From: Anaerolineae bacterium
GTDB taxonomy: Bacteria; Chloroflexota; Anaerolineae; Anaerolineales; Villigracilaceae
NCBI GenBank assembly: GCA_003130845.1
Contig: QEXW01000080.1
Span: forward strand, 1-64,000
Direction: 5' to 3'
DNA length: 64,000 nucleotides
The position numbers were made by a program, and so were the translations under genes. This document shows positions 37,743 through 47,002 of this stretch, piece after piece; position 1 is the stretch's first letter, and each line of letters begins with the position of its first letter. The notes under the pieces are model-generated. The model had not been told where the DNA came from, did no database searches, and saw only the letters and a list, made by a program, of their open reading frames with translations.

Positions 37743-38963
37743 TCAGCGCCCCGCCGGGACAGGGGCCGAGGCATTGCGGGCGCGGATTTCCGCCGCAATG
37801 GGGTGGCCGTAGATGACGCGCCAGACGTATACGCTCAACAACGCTAGCAACACACCGCCAAAGACGCCTGGCGCCCAAGTTCCCAGGCCACCCAACAGCG
37901 CGCCGCCCAACGTAGGAGCGATGACGCGCGTCAGGCTCTCGATGGAGGCGGCCAAGCCGAGAATGCCGCCGATTTCCTGGGCCTGCACGGCTTTGGTCAG
38001 GGTGCTGGCGAGAACGGTGTTCAGAATTCCGCCCGCCATGGCGGTTGGGGTCAGGATGACCAGCAACCAGCCAACAGATGGGACAATTGCCCAGCCGAAC
38101 AAGGAAAGCGCCATGACAACCACTGAAACCGCAATCAGGACGTCCTCGCGGAAGCGTTGGGTCAGGCGGCCAATTAGGAAACCCTGCACAAACACCGAGA
38201 GAACGCCGACATAGGTCAAGACCAGGCCAGTATCACGTGCGTCGAGTTGGAATTTTTTCAAGGCGTAGAGTGCGAAAATGGTCTGGAAAATGGCAAAGGC
38301 TAGCCCGAAAAAAAAGCGGGTGATGAGTAGAGAACCGGTAAATGGCCGCTTGAGGGCAACCAGCAAGGCGTTTAGTGTGACGGGGGGTCGTTTTTCGGGC
38401 ATAGCAGCACGTCGTTCGGGGGTGAGCGATTCGGGCAGCCAGAAGGCCACCAGAACCAGGTTGAGGAAGGCCAGACCAGCTGCCACGAAAGCCGGAACGG
38501 AGTAGCCCCACTGACTCAAGAAGCCGCCTGTGACCGGGCCGATGATAAATCCCAGACCAAAGGCCGCGCCCACCATGCCAAGTCCTTTCGAGCGATTCTT
38601 TTCATCCGTCACATCGGCAATATAGGCCTGCGCCACGCTCAAATTGCCGCCGGTGAATCCGTCCAAAATACGGCTGGCAAAGAGCATCCACAAGGCTTTG
38701 GCAAAGCCAAGCAGGAGAAAGCCCAGGAACGTACCCAAAATGCTGACCAACAGGATGGGACGGCGTCCAAACCGGTCGGAGAGACGCCCCAGGATGGGCG
38801 CGCCTATCAACTGCATGGCGGCGTAGGAGGCCACCAGCAGCCCGGTGACGAAGTCGCTCGCCCCAAACGTTTCAGCATAGTAAGGAAGGAGTGGCAAAAT
38901 CAGGCTGAAGCCAAGCAGGTCTATGAAGACGATGAGAAAGACGGAGAAGAGTTGTTTGTTCAT
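37743..38963 (-). CDS. MFS transporter, TetA/drug:H+ antiporter-like
   Basis: 406 residues with twelve predicted helices. The N-terminus FLIVFIDLLGFSLILPLLPYY and the loop 2-3 signature GRLSDRFGRRPILL define the TCR/Tet(A)-like group of the major facilitator superfamily. The substrate is unknown; export of a toxic or hydrophobic compound is likely. It is the promoter-proximal gene of the leftward photoprotection row, flanked by minisatellites on both sides. Confidence 0.9.
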   Translation of the reverse strand: MNKQLFSVFLIVFIDLLGFSLILPLLPYYAETFGASDFVTGLLVASYAAMQLIGAPILGRLSDRFGRRPILLVSILGTFLGFLLLGFAKALWMLFASRILDGFTGGNLSVAQAYIADVTDEKNRSKGLGMVGAAFGLGFIIGPVTGGFLSQWGYSVPAFVAAGLAFLNLVLVAFWLPESLTPERRAAMPEKRPPVTLNALLVALKRPFTGSLLITRFFFGLAFAIFQTIFALYALKKFQLDARDTGLVLTYVGVLSVFVQGFLIGRLTQRFREDVLIAVSVVVMALSLFGWAIVPSVGWLLVILTPTAMAGGILNTVLASTLTKAVQAQEIGGILGLAASIESLTRVIAPTLGGALLGGLGTWAPGVFGGVLLALLSVYVWRVIYGHPIAAEIRARNASAPVPAGR

Positions 38964-38964
38964 G

Positions 38965-39020
38965 AGAGGTAACTGTCCGGTTGTTCGGTTTTTCGGTTGT
39001 CCAGTTATCCGGTTGTTCGG
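38965..39020. repeat. CCGGTTGTTCGGTT-type minisatellite
   Basis: Degenerate 8-9 nt words (GTCCGGTTGTTCGGTTTTTC, TCCAGTTATCCGGTTGTTCGG) fill the gap between the Rieske gene and the MFS gene. It is the rightmost member of this repeat group in the window. Confidence 0.85.
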
Positions 39021-39395
39021 TTATGGAGTTGTGGTAATGACGAAGACGTCGTCATTTTCGAGCGTCACCTGGAAGGTCTCGATGGGGGTTGGTTTTTTGC
39101 CCATCGCTACCAGGCGGCGCGACCAGCTGGGGAGTTTGGCGCCGGCAAAACTCGTCACCCAATCTAGGTTTTCACCGGTGCACATGTCGAATTTGCTGCC
39201 GTGGAAAGGACAGGTGATGACATTGCCTTCTATGGTTCCGCCAGCAATCGGCAAACCTAAGTGTGGACAGTGATTGGCAACCACACAGAACCCGTTTTCG
39301 GTACGGTTGACGACAACATTTAAGCCAGATGTGCGAATAACGCGTGGTTTACCAATTTCAAATTCGTTCACACGGCCAATCTTGATTTTGTTCAT
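39021..39395 (-). CDS. Rieske (2Fe-2S) protein
   Basis: A 124-residue stand-alone Rieske ferredoxin. The cluster ligands are in NHCPHLGLP and TCPFHGSKFD (C-x-H and C-x2-H), as in oxygenase-type Rieske proteins. It probably carries electrons to an oxygenase; the carotenoid P450 or a pigment-modifying enzyme are local candidates by inference. AGGAG lies 8 nt before the ATG. It is the last gene of the crtI-carH-SDR-Rieske unit. Confidence 0.9.
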   Translation of the reverse strand: MNKIKIGRVNEFEIGKPRVIRTSGLNVVVNRTENGFCVVANHCPHLGLPIAGGTIEGNVITCPFHGSKFDMCTGENLDWVTSFAGAKLPSWSRRLVAMGKKPTPIETFQVTLENDDVFVITTTP

Positions 39396-39445
39396 TTGTA
39401 CAGCTCCTCTGGTTTGTATCGAAGTGAAACGGGATGGCTCTCTCG

Positions 39446-40303
39446 TTATGATTTTGGCTCAAACCGATATGCAGGTTCATTTTGCAGGGTGATGGCCGGC
39501 GCTTTGCCAGTATGAGTGAGGGCTTGCCAGGCCACACGCAACAGACCCAAGAGAGGTGTCCAGGGCTTGAACATCTGGTATTCAACAAACTCTCGGCGTT
39601 GCGAGGCAAGCAGTTGCACCAATTTGCGGGCCGGAATTTCGGGCGGTTGACTCAAAAGGCGTAAGACAAAAGGCAAGTTTTTAAGTTGGGCTTGGGCTGC
39701 CTCGCCGACCACGCGGGGACGGGTAAGCATGTCGGTTGTCATCATTCCAGGGCTAAATCCTAAAATTTTCACGCCACTGCCGGCATTTTCTTTGGCCAGA
39801 GAGCGGGTAAAGGAAGTCAACCAGGCTTTGGTTGCTCCGTAAAGAGCCACCGGCGTCGCCGGGCGCAAGAACGAACCGTTGCCATAGATATTGACCAGCG
39901 TCCCTGCCTTGCGAGATAAAAAGTGGTGCATGGCGGCCTGGGTGCCATACATGGTGCCTAAGTCGTTGGTGAGAAACATCTCTAGCGCTTCATGCGGATT
40001 CATGTCGAGAATCATGCCCGCTGCTGAGGAGTAGCCGGCGTTGTTAATCCACACATCGAAGCGACCAAATTGTTCAACAATTTGCGCTGCCAGGGAGTGC
40101 ACCTGGTCTTCGTAACGTACATCGAGCAGAAAACCTGCCACGCGCTCTGGCGAGGCAAGCCTGGTACGCGCTGCCTCAAGAGATTCTTGGGTTCGACCCG
40201 TGATGATGACGGTAGCGCCCGCCGCCAGACATGCCTGCGCAGTGTGAAACCCAAACCCACGCACAGAGCCAGTAATCACAATGATTTTGCCTTCTAGCAT
40301 CAT
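39446..40303 (-). CDS. Short-chain dehydrogenase/reductase in the crtI-carH unit
   Basis: A 285-residue SDR. The cofactor motif is VITGSVRGFGFHTAQ, NNAGYSSAAG is the structural NAG motif, and the active site is YGATKAW. It has about 40 extra C-terminal residues compared with minimal SDRs. It starts 10 nt after carH and should be controlled with crtI. It could reduce or oxidise a carotenoid or apocarotenoid group, but the substrate is unproven. Confidence 0.88.
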   Translation of the reverse strand: MMLEGKIIVITGSVRGFGFHTAQACLAAGATVIITGRTQESLEAARTRLASPERVAGFLLDVRYEDQVHSLAAQIVEQFGRFDVWINNAGYSSAAGMILDMNPHEALEMFLTNDLGTMYGTQAAMHHFLSRKAGTLVNIYGNGSFLRPATPVALYGATKAWLTSFTRSLAKENAGSGVKILGFSPGMMTTDMLTRPRVVGEAAQAQLKNLPFVLRLLSQPPEIPARKLVQLLASQRREFVEYQMFKPWTPLLGLLRVAWQALTHTGKAPAITLQNEPAYRFEPKS

Positions 40304-40313
40304 GATTGCCTTT

Positions 40314-41630
40314 TTACTTCGTGGAGCGGAGCCACGAGACGAGAAAATCCAAATGAGGTGAAAGATTTTTCTCTAGCGCATCGGCATAATGCATCAGGTA
40401 TTGGTGCAAGAGTGCCGTATCGCTCCGATGACTCAGCAACATCTGACTGAGCCATTCGAGTTCACTCTCAAGGTAGTGGATGTTGCCCAATTGGAGTGAA
40501 GCGGCGACATTGTTGCCCATGTAACGGTTGGCCGTTTCCAGATAGGCAGAAGAAAAGTCAATCACTTGAAACTGGTCGTTGATATAGGCATCGACCAGCG
40601 GGCGCTTGACAAGGAACGAGCGCAAAGCAAGCGAATATTCACTCGGGAGTGCGTTATCATAAGTGGGTGAAGGGAAGTCATGGAGCAGACGTTCAATGGT
40701 TTCAACAGAGGTATCAAGCCGTTCACCCAGGAAATGGCCGGGCATCTTGTGTCGCAAGGAGGGATGTAAGTTGAAAATGCGTCCTCCAAACACGACGCGC
40801 GCACCCTGCGCCGCGAGTTGCAGAGCGGTTTGTTGCAGGGTCGCCGCGCTCACCAAGTGATGAGCAGCCAGCAGAACCAAATCGGCCTTGACCATCGAGA
40901 CGGTCTCTTCAAAACGGGAGATGGGAACATTGGCGCCGAGGTAAATCACATTCAGGCCACGCCGCCGTAGAAAGAGCGTCAACAGGAGGGCCGAAAACGT
41001 ATGCCATTCCTCTGGTGGACAGCCAACCAAGATGGTTTTCCCACGCGTAGGCAGGGGTGCCGCGGCCAGCAAGGCATCCAGGCGCCGCATGGCCAAACCA
41101 GAAGCAAAGTGTTCCTGCTGAACCGAGGCACGGCCTTCATACCATAACATTCCCAGTTCAGACATGCCGCGCTGTAACACTTCGGTACAAACCGTCTCCA
41201 CCGGATACAGGCTAAAGGCCTGGTTGAGGGCTTGCTCAGCGGCATGTTCATTGAAGTTTAGGCAAGCCGCCAGCCAATGCGAGCGAATGGCATCTACGTT
41301 GGTTTCCGGGGGTAGAAAAATCGGCTGTTGAAACGCCGGCAGGCTGACTGCCGGCCGATTTTCGGTTTCTGCAAGTGGGTCTCGCCCCTGGGCAATTTCA
41401 TCTTTCCACAGTTCGACTGCCCGTGAAATGCTCAAACCCTCGTTCTGACGCGCCATCAGCCACTTGATAGTCTCAATATCATACTGCGAATATAGCCGGT
41501 GACCGCCCGGTGAGCGCTGGGGGATGGGCAATCCGTAACGCCGTTCCCAGGCGCGCAGAGTATCAGCCGCCAAGCCGGTTTCACGCAAGACGACCTTAAG
41601 ATTGAATGCGGGGGTTTTGCTGATGGGCAT
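40314..41630 (-). CDS. carH: CarH/LitR-type B12-dependent light-sensing MerR regulator, with C-terminal extension
   Basis: 438 residues. Residues 10-76 form a MerR helix-turn-helix (LAADTLRAWERRYGLP, SPGGHRLYSQYD). Residues about 115-190 are a four-helix bundle with W163 and E173-H174, the exact W-x9-EH signature of adenosylcobalamin photoreceptors. The cobalamin-binding Rossmann domain follows, with H210 in PPEEWH as the expected lower axial ligand, and LGANVP and VVFGGRIF. In the family, dark AdoCbl-bound tetramers repress carotenoid genes and light breaks them. Residues 325-438 are an additional helical domain absent from canonical CarH of about 300 residues. It lies 15 nt after crtI, so it probably regulates its own transcript. 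Confidence 0.9.
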   Translation of the reverse strand: MPISKTPAFNLKVVLRETGLAADTLRAWERRYGLPIPQRSPGGHRLYSQYDIETIKWLMARQNEGLSISRAVELWKDEIAQGRDPLAETENRPAVSLPAFQQPIFLPPETNVDAIRSHWLAACLNFNEHAAEQALNQAFSLYPVETVCTEVLQRGMSELGMLWYEGRASVQQEHFASGLAMRRLDALLAAAPLPTRGKTILVGCPPEEWHTFSALLLTLFLRRRGLNVIYLGANVPISRFEETVSMVKADLVLLAAHHLVSAATLQQTALQLAAQGARVVFGGRIFNLHPSLRHKMPGHFLGERLDTSVETIERLLHDFPSPTYDNALPSEYSLALRSFLVKRPLVDAYINDQFQVIDFSSAYLETANRYMGNNVAASLQLGNIHYLESELEWLSQMLLSHRSDTALLHQYLMHYADALEKNLSPHLDFLVSWLRSTK

Positions 41631-41645
41631 CGAGTATCTCCAGGA

Positions 41646-43181
41646 TTAATCTGTGGCTGCCACAGGCGCGCTGGACAGCTTTTGCACAGATATTGTACCC
41701 TTTTCCTTCAAAATCCGTTCGGTGGTCAGACGTGCCGAGAGCAGGACAATCGGCAGGCCGGTGCCAGGGTGGGTAGAAGCACCTGCAAAATACAAATTCT
41801 TATACTTGGCATGGCGGTTTTGCGGGCGCAGATAGCCTACTTGCCAAAAATTGTGGCTTAGCCCAAAAGCCGCGCCTTTCGCCAGGTTAAAGCGCTCTTT
41901 CCAAGTGAGGGGCGTGTACTGGATTTCGAATTTGATATGCTGACGCAGGTCGTTAATGCCCATTTCTTTTTGCAGCCGAGCAAAAACCGTTTCACGAGCG
42001 CGGTTCACAAGGGCATCCCAATCCTGTTTGGTGCGGGCATCCAAGTGTCCAACCGGCACCAGCACATAGAGTGTGTCTTGCCCCACAGGGGCCGCAGCCG
42101 GGTCTGTGCGCGCTGGGGCATGAACATAAAAGGACGGTGCATCGGGCAAGGTATGGTCTTGGAAAATTTTATCGAACGAGGCTTTGTAATCGCCTGCCAA
42201 GAAGACGTTGTGATGAGCAATTTGGGGATATTGCTTATCTACGCCCCAATAGAACATAATCGTTGAGCAGGTGTAAAGTTTTTCGTCCAAATTGCGCGCT
42301 GTCGAACGGTCAGGCAAAAGTTGGTCGTAAATATAGGGCAAGTCTGCGTTTCCGACAAATACATCTGCAGCGTAACGAGTTCCATCTTCTGTTTCCACAA
42401 ACAAAACGCGCGCGCCTTCGACTTGGATTTTCTTGACCGGCATGTTGTAGATAAATTTGACCCCTAGATTTTGGGCAATTTTGGTGAGGGCCTGAATGGC
42501 AGCGTACATTCCACCGATTGGATACCAAACTCCCTCGGCCAATTCGGTGTATTGCAGCAGCGAATAGGTCGCCGGCGCATCGTACGGGCTCAGACCCAAA
42601 TACATGTTTTGAAACGTAAAGGCTGCTTTCAACCGTTCGTCTTTGAAATAGCGGCTCGTGTTGCGGTAGTGTTTATCGAGCGCTTTGAGCTGAAAGATGA
42701 GCGGCAGATTGGAGAGACTGAAATACTCTAAAAGGCTGTAAAAGTTCCGTCCAACAAACTTCTCGAGCGAAATTTTGTAATGTTTCGCGCCTTCGGCAAT
42801 GTAGCTGAGAAAACCGGTAAACGCCGTTTTCTCCACCGCTTCTAGCTGACGTTGCATCTCACCGATGTCTGAAGTCAGTTGTAACTGCAGACCGTCCTCG
42901 AAATGCACTTTATAGGTTGGGTCAATGCGGCGCAGGTCGAGGTGGTCGCTCATCCGCTCGCCCAGCGCGGCGAAGGTCTCCTCCCAAACTTCGGGCATCA
43001 GAAAGAGGGTCGGGCCAATGTCAAAGCGGTGACCATCCCGCACAATTTGGTTACAGCGCCCGCCGGGCTGTTCGTTCTTCTCCAAAACAGTGACCTGATA
43101 GCCGTTTTTTGCCAGGCGTGCAGCGGTAGCAATTCCGCCAATGCCCGCACCAATCACAATTGCGCTCGGTTTAGAAGCCAT
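41646..43181 (-). CDS. crtI: Phytoene desaturase
   Basis: 511 residues, typical of bacterial CrtI. The FAD motif is VIGAGIGGIATAARLAKNGYQVTVLEK, then PGGRCNQ and HRFDIGPTLFLMP. The C-terminal signature is LYFAGASTHPGTGLPIVLLSA. It introduces double bonds into phytoene at the membrane to give lycopene or a related product. AGGAG lies 8 nt before the ATG. It heads the leftward crtI-carH-SDR-Rieske unit, transcribed divergently from crtB across the operator region. Confidence 0.97.
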   Translation of the reverse strand: MASKPSAIVIGAGIGGIATAARLAKNGYQVTVLEKNEQPGGRCNQIVRDGHRFDIGPTLFLMPEVWEETFAALGERMSDHLDLRRIDPTYKVHFEDGLQLQLTSDIGEMQRQLEAVEKTAFTGFLSYIAEGAKHYKISLEKFVGRNFYSLLEYFSLSNLPLIFQLKALDKHYRNTSRYFKDERLKAAFTFQNMYLGLSPYDAPATYSLLQYTELAEGVWYPIGGMYAAIQALTKIAQNLGVKFIYNMPVKKIQVEGARVLFVETEDGTRYAADVFVGNADLPYIYDQLLPDRSTARNLDEKLYTCSTIMFYWGVDKQYPQIAHHNVFLAGDYKASFDKIFQDHTLPDAPSFYVHAPARTDPAAAPVGQDTLYVLVPVGHLDARTKQDWDALVNRARETVFARLQKEMGINDLRQHIKFEIQYTPLTWKERFNLAKGAAFGLSHNFWQVGYLRPQNRHAKYKNLYFAGASTHPGTGLPIVLLSARLTTERILKEKGTISVQKLSSAPVAATD

Positions 43182-43271
43182 GGAAAATTCTCCTACGTGC
43201 TTAGTTCAAAAGAGTTTCAAATGCAACAAGATGGCACTTGCCATCCAACAAGCCTTGCTTGTTCAGCTTTG

Positions 43272-43299
43272 ATTATAGCCGTTGTCGACAATTTGTCAA
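43272..43299 (-). promoter_or_regulatory. crtI promoter
   Basis: Minus-strand TTGACA (43294-43299) and TATAAT (43272-43277) are both perfect consensus, with a 16-nt spacer. The spacer holds the palindrome TTGTCGACAA (43282-43291). Confidence 0.85.
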
Positions 43300-43326
43300 G
43301 ATTTATCGTTGCAAAATCTTGACAAA
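43292..43326. promoter_or_regulatory. 13-bp inverted repeat spanning both crt -35 boxes, candidate CarH operator
   Basis: TTTGTCAAGATTT (43292-43304) and AAATCTTGACAAA (43314-43326) are perfect inverted arms around a 9-nt spacer. Each arm contains the -35 TTGACA of one of the two divergent promoters, so binding here would block both. Related words TTGTCGACAA and TGTACA lie on either side. Confidence 0.8.
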
Positions 43327-43346
43327 ACTTCAAAAACCTGTACAAT
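43319..43346 (+). promoter_or_regulatory. crtB promoter
   Basis: TTGACA (43319-43324), 16-nt spacer, TACAAT (43341-43346). It mirrors the crtI promoter on the other strand with the same spacing. TGTACA overlaps the -10 box. Confidence 0.82.
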
Positions 43347-43380
43347 AAACGCATAGATTTCAAGTTCGATGGAGGCAGAC

Positions 43381-44322
43381 ATGCAGGCACACTGGGAACG
43401 ACATCTGATTGACTTAGCCGGAAATGTTCCACAGCCCTCTCGCCGCCCTGTACACTCCTACTGGGCAGGAGATGCTGCGCTAGAAAAGGCATACGCGCTG
43501 TGCGGCTTGATTGCGGCCCATCACAGCAAATCGTTCTACATGGCAAGCGGTCTGCTTCCTGAGGAGAAGCGTTCAGCCACACGCGCCTTGTATGCTTTTT
43601 GTCGCACCGTAGATGATATTGTGGATGAAGGGTCGGTGGTTGGACGCGATGCAGAACTGGATTATTGGCGCGGCGTGGCACAAGGCATCCTGCACCCCAG
43701 GCCAGATGACCTGGTTGCCCAAGCCTGGGCTGATACCCGCGCGCGTTATCACATTCCAACGCGCTACGCATTGCAGCTCATTGACGGCGTGGCGCGGGAT
43801 GTGAGCCAAACCCGCTATAAAAACTTTGAAGATTTGGCGACCTACTGTTATGGAGTGGCCTCCACGGTAGGACTAATGAGCATGTATATCGTCGGGTTTA
43901 AGTCCAATGAAGCATTGCCCTATGCCATCAAACTCGGCGTGGCTTTGCAGCTAACCAACATCTTGCGTGATGTGGGTGAAGACTACCGCAATGGGCGAGT
44001 CTATCTTCCGAAAGATGAACTCAAGGCATATAGAATCAGCGAAGCCGACCTGGCGCGCGGTATTGTAGATGACAAATGGCGCGCTTTTATGAAATTTCAG
44101 ATTCAGCGCACCCGCCAACTCTATGCTGAATCAGAAAAAGGCATCCAGTTCTTGGAACGGGATGGCCAGCTCGCCATTGGGGCGGCTTCCACGTTCTATC
44201 AAGGCATTTTGGATGCCATCGAAGCCAATGATTATGATGTTTTCTCGAAACGAGCCAGTCTCTCGTCCTGGGGCAAAATCAGACGTATTCCGGGCTTGTG
44301 GCTAAAACTGGTCAGCCTCTAG
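43381..44322 (+). CDS. crtB: Phytoene synthase
   Basis: About 313 residues of the squalene/phytoene synthase family. The two aspartate-rich motifs that bind diphosphate through magnesium are RTVDDIVDEG and LRDVGEDYRNGRVYLP. It condenses two geranylgeranyl diphosphates to phytoene, the first committed carotenoid step. The start at 43381 is chosen because GGAGG lies 5 nt before it; an ATG at 43369 would add four residues and contain that ribosome binding site. It is monocistronic, followed by a strong terminator. Confidence 0.96.
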   Translation: MQAHWERHLIDLAGNVPQPSRRPVHSYWAGDAALEKAYALCGLIAAHHSKSFYMASGLLPEEKRSATRALYAFCRTVDDIVDEGSVVGRDAELDYWRGVAQGILHPRPDDLVAQAWADTRARYHIPTRYALQLIDGVARDVSQTRYKNFEDLATYCYGVASTVGLMSMYIVGFKSNEALPYAIKLGVALQLTNILRDVGEDYRNGRVYLPKDELKAYRISEADLARGIVDDKWRAFMKFQIQRTRQLYAESEKGIQFLERDGQLAIGAASTFYQGILDAIEANDYDVFSKRASLSSWGKIRRIPGLWLKLVSL

Positions 44323-44350
44323 GGCGCATGGTACATCTCCTCCGTAAGCA

Positions 44351-44387
44351 GGACGGCCTGTTGGGCAGCAGGCCGTCCTCGCTTTTT
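44351..44387 (+). terminator. crtB terminator
   Basis: A perfect 10-bp stem GGACGGCCTG / CAGGCCGTCC with an 8-nt loop is followed by TCGCTTTTT, 28 nt after the crtB stop. Confidence 0.92.
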
Positions 44388-44420
44388 AGTAGAGAGGGAT
44401 AGAACGATGCGCTTTGCCGG

Positions 44421-44996
44421 TCACAGCATCAGATACCAGTTAATCTGCACTTCGTGCGCTACGGCCGTAATATGGCGATAGGCAAAACGGCGAATATCGC
44501 CTAACACGCAGCCTTGGGCCGCATAAAAGCGACAAGCAGGCAGGTTGATATTTTGCGTTTCAATTTTCATCAGCGTGCATCCCCGCCGACGTGACCAATC
44601 AGCAGCATGCCGAAAAAGCGCTGCGCCAATCCCCTGACGGCGCCGGTCTGGATGAACACGCAAATCCCACAAAACGGAAAGGTCACGGCGGCCTTCAAGC
44701 ATATCTACCCCATTGGTGTTCCAGGCCACACTTGCTGCGCCAACCGTCAGGCCTTGCGCGTCTTTGGCCAGGAAAAACCCCCAATTGGCTGTGTTGAACT
44801 CAGCCAGCCAAACACGCGGCGGGCTGAGAGTATCATAATCTTTGATGTAGGGAAAGGGGACCGTTTGCGGAACAAGATGAATACCGCCTAAGCCCTCACC
44901 CGGGGTAAAAACCGCCAAGATTTCTCGCACTTCAAACGCACTCGAGATGGATTCATACTCCGCAATCCATTCTGGCGTGATTTCAATAATTTGCAT
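44421..44996 (-). CDS. GNAT family N-acetyltransferase
   Basis: About 191 residues. The acetyl-CoA binding motif A is LRVHPDRRRQGIGAALFRHA, followed by the motif B region ENINLPACRFYAAQGC-like segment (ETQNINLPACRFYAAQGCVL). The acceptor is unknown. Long N-terminal lead before the GNAT core resembles streptothricin-type acetyltransferases, but no resistance role can be claimed. The start at 44996 follows GGAGG with 4 nt spacing. Confidence 0.87.
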   Translation of the reverse strand: MQIIEITPEWIAEYESISSAFEVREILAVFTPGEGLGGIHLVPQTVPFPYIKDYDTLSPPRVWLAEFNTANWGFFLAKDAQGLTVGAASVAWNTNGVDMLEGRRDLSVLWDLRVHPDRRRQGIGAALFRHAADWSRRRGCTLMKIETQNINLPACRFYAAQGCVLGDIRRFAYRHITAVAHEVQINWYLML

Positions 44997-45061
44997 TCGG
45001 CCTCCACCAATGTCAAAAGGTGTAACAAAAGGCAATTTGCAAACATTTTTGCAGTGAACCG

Positions 45062-46294
45062 CTATTCATACCGCAACGCTTCGACCGGTTCCAGGTTGGC
45101 CGCGCGGTTGGCAGGGTAAATGCCAAAAAACAGGCCAATCACGGTGGAGGTAATCGTCGCCAGCAAAATTGCATCCAGCCCGACCGCAGGGGTAAAGGCG
45201 TTACCGGTGGCTGCCGCCACTTGCCCGACAATGTAGGCAATCAGCCAGCCAAGCAAAATGCCGATGAGGCCTCCAATTAGGCTAAGCAAAGAAGACTCGG
45301 TCAGAAACTGTATCAAAATATCTCGTTTACGTGCACCCAATGCCTTGCGCAACCCAATTTCACGGGTACGTTCAGAAACCGAAACCAGCATAATGTTCAT
45401 AATCCCAATGCCGCCGACAAGCAACGAAATAGCGGCAATCCCCCCCAAGAAGGTGGTAAAGACACCCAAGATGGTATCCACCGTTTGCAGAAAGTCTTGC
45501 TGGGAGAGAATGGTAAAGTCATCTGCACCGACCTCGGTACGATGACGTTCGCGCAAAATCGCGGCGACTTCTTCGGCAGCCTGTGGCACATCACGCGCCG
45601 AAACGGCTTGTACTAAAATCAAGTCCACGCGGTTAATAGTTGAACGGCGAATGATGCGGGTCCGGGCGGTGGTCATGGGAATCAAGACGACATCATCCTG
45701 TGAGCCAAAGGAAGAACCGCCCTTTTCTTCCATGACACCAATCACACGGAAGGGTTGACCTTCGATGCGAATCGTCTCTCCTACCAACCCTTCGCGGCGC
45801 CCAAATAGTTTTTCGGCCACTTCGACACCGAGCAACGCAACCGAGGCGCGCCCAAGCAAATGCTCTTGATTGATTTCTTCACCTTCGGCTACGCGAAAAT
45901 TACGCACTTGAAAATAAGTAGGCGTCACGCCACCTAGAGAAGTGCGGGTTTGTTCTCCACCGGCGGCAACAATCACATTGCCACTCTGGATAAATGGAGC
46001 AACGGCGGCCACATGGGGTGCCAGAAAAGGGTCACCAATTGCTTCAGCATCCTGTATGGTTAGCGGACGGATATTCCGCAAATTGGCCTGTTCATTTCCA
46101 GAAAAAACAAACAACAAATTGGTTCCTATCCCACTAATCGCGCCGGTAATCGAATCTTGCGCACCACGCCCAATGGCAAGCATGGCAATCACTGCCGCAA
46201 CGCCAATCACAATCCCTAAAATCGTAAGACCAGAGCGCAACTTGTTAGAGTTTAGGCTCTCCAGTGCCTCAATGAACGCCTGAAATAAGCTCAT
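45062..46294 (-). CDS. ABC transporter permease, MacB/FtsX type
   Basis: 410 residues with one N-terminal helix, a large extracytoplasmic MacB-type domain (about 45-255) and three C-terminal FtsX helices. Motifs are [20 protein letters not shown] near the start and [22 protein letters not shown] before the last helices. It forms an efflux or surface-export complex with the adjacent ATPase and membrane-fusion-like protein. Its start overlaps the ATPase stop by 4 nt. Confidence 0.92.
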   Translation of the reverse strand: MSLFQAFIEALESLNSNKLRSGLTILGIVIGVAAVIAMLAIGRGAQDSITGAISGIGTNLLFVFSGNEQANLRNIRPLTIQDAEAIGDPFLAPHVAAVAPFIQSGNVIVAAGGEQTRTSLGGVTPTYFQVRNFRVAEGEEINQEHLLGRASVALLGVEVAEKLFGRREGLVGETIRIEGQPFRVIGVMEEKGGSSFGSQDDVVLIPMTTARTRIIRRSTINRVDLILVQAVSARDVPQAAEEVAAILRERHRTEVGADDFTILSQQDFLQTVDTILGVFTTFLGGIAAISLLVGGIGIMNIMLVSVSERTREIGLRKALGARKRDILIQFLTESSLLSLIGGLIGILLGWLIAYIVGQVAAATGNAFTPAVGLDAILLATITSTVIGLFFGIYPANRAANLEPVEALRYE

Positions 46295-47001
46295 GCTGCC
46301 TCCATGCTCGCACGGTCGGCGACCGGCGTCTCATCCACCACGCCGTCACGAATGCGAATGACCCGCTGGGTTTGGGCAGCGATTTTGGGGTCATGGGTAA
46401 CGATAATCAGCGTTGTGCCACGCTCGCGATTCAGCGAGAGCAGCAAGTCCATGATTTCTTGCCCAACTTTCGAATCCAGATTGCCCGTTGGCTCATCCGC
46501 CATAATAATCGCAGGGTTATTAACCAAAGCACGTGCAATCGCAACGCGCTGCTGCTGACCACCCGAAAGTTCTGTGGGCTTATGGTACAGCCGGTTTTCA
46601 AGTCCCACCGCAATCAGTGATTGCCGAGCACGTTCTTTGCGGCCACTGGTGATACCGGCGTAGCGCAAGGGCAATTCCACGTTTGCCAGCGCCGTCTGCC
46701 GACCGAGCAAATTGAACGACTGAAAGATGAAGCCAACTTTACGGTTGCGAATTTCAGCCAGCTGGTCGTCGCGCAAGTGCGAAACTTCCTCGCCATCGAG
46801 GATGTATCTGCCACTGGTAGGATGGTCAAGACAACCCAAAATGTTCATTAAAGTTGATTTACCCGACCCAGAAGGCCCCATGATTGAAACGACTTCGCCT
46901 TTAAAGATTTGCAGAGATAGCCCACGCAAAGCATGGACTTCGACCTCGCCCATCTTGTAGACTTTGGTCAGGTTTTCAGCAATCACAACCGGTTCAGCCA
47001 T
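46291..47001 (-). CDS. ABC transporter ATP-binding protein, MacB/LolD type
   Basis: 236 residues with all nucleotide-binding motifs: Walker [14 protein letters not shown]-loop [10 protein letters not shown], signature [15 protein letters not shown], Walker [14 protein letters not shown] and H-loop VTHD. The sequence style is that of the MacB/LolD/FtsE group. It pairs with the MacB-type permease immediately downstream and follows the adaptor gene by 1 nt. Confidence 0.95.
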   Translation of the reverse strand: MAEPVVIAENLTKVYKMGEVEVHALRGLSLQIFKGEVVSIMGPSGSGKSTLMNILGCLDHPTSGRYILDGEEVSHLRDDQLAEIRNRKVGFIFQSFNLLGRQTALANVELPLRYAGITSGRKERARQSLIAVGLENRLYHKPTELSGGQQQRVAIARALVNNPAIIMADEPTGNLDSKVGQEIMDLLLSLNRERGTTLIIVTHDPKIAAQTQRVIRIRDGVVDETPVADRASMEAA

Positions 47002-47002
47002 T

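Noticed and set aside
44421-44996. Streptothricin or other antibiotic acetyltransferase
   Set aside because: The GNAT core is clear but nothing in the sequence or the neighbours indicates the acceptor.
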